Positions 5,570 to 5,709 of a DNA stretch of 5,709 bases are shown piece by piece (positions within the stretch are counted from its first letter, which is position 1; every line of letters starts with the position of its first letter). The notes beneath the pieces were generated by a model. It had not been told where the DNA came from. It worked only from the letters and a program-made list of their open reading frames with translations, and searched no databases. Source of the stretch: Desulfobacterales bacterium C00003106 (GTDB lineage: Bacteria > Desulfobacterota > Desulfobacteria > Desulfobacterales > C00003106); the NCBI GenBank assembly GCA_001751015.1, contig MAXM01000367.1, positions 1 through 5,709 of the forward strand, in the 5' to 3' direction. A program made the translations under genes and the position numbers.

Positions 5570-5709
5570 ACTTCCTCAAGTAGGCGCATAGATTTGGGTC
5601 AAATTTGTTCGATCTCAAATCACAAAAGTTGATGGAATATAGACCTTCAGATAATTAATTGCACAAGGCTATAGGGAAAAATTCGAGTAAGGCGTACATT
5701 GGGGTACGT
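5570..5709. other. Non-coding tail with no recognisable feature
   Basis: These 140 AT-rich bases show no convincing reading frame on either strand and no RNA gene I recognise. There are only small inverted motifs: GATTTG (5591-5596) with CAAATC (5616-5621), and CGTAC (5693-5697) with GTACG (5704-5708). Both are short enough to be chance. Together with the palindromic region before it, this gives about 475 bases after purQ without a gene. Confidence 0.5.

Overview
The window reads as a short stretch of bacterial chromosome carrying three genes on the + strand, flanked by repeat-rich, AT-richer non-coding DNA. The genes are a glucokinase (glk, 369-1355), the large subunit of phosphoribosylformylglycinamidine (FGAM) synthase (purL, 1419-4415) and its glutaminase subunit (purQ, 4412-5233). 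The closest protein types I can recall are those of Desulfobacterota (former Deltaproteobacteria) and some archaea: a roughly 1000-residue PurL with an N-terminal PurS-like extension and a separate PurQ of about 270 residues. This taxonomic guess is inference from memory and has not been checked.

Layout. Positions 1-368 hold no convincing gene. They contain an imperfect long inverted repeat (72-107 against 260-295) whose arms are built from GAACCCN-like heptads, with two small palindromes between the arms. glk follows. Its last six codons and stop lie inside a second heptad tract (1336-1377), which also fills most of the 63-bp gap before purL. purL and purQ overlap by the four bases ATGA, with a good Shine-Dalgarno for purQ inside the end of purL. 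From the purQ stop codon to about 5569 the DNA is almost entirely nested inverted repeats. These include a 28-bp perfect pair (5341-5368 / 5511-5538) inside a 308-bp element with GTCCCCGTTCC-type ends. The last 140 bases show nothing I can name.

How the genes work together. PurL and PurQ form the enzyme for step four of de novo purine synthesis. PurQ releases ammonia from glutamine, and PurL uses ATP to turn FGAR into FGAM. No stand-alone purS is visible. The first ~157 residues of PurL appear to be two tandem PurS-like repeats, so the bridging PurS dimer seems to be fused to PurL. Glucokinase supplies glucose-6-phosphate, which can feed the pentose phosphate route to PRPP, but a functional link to purine synthesis is only suggested by co-orientation.

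I found no clearly new enzymatic system. The points most worth a second look are the tandem-PurS PurL, its altered signature motifs, and the two families of non-coding inverted repeats that abut or enter gene ends.
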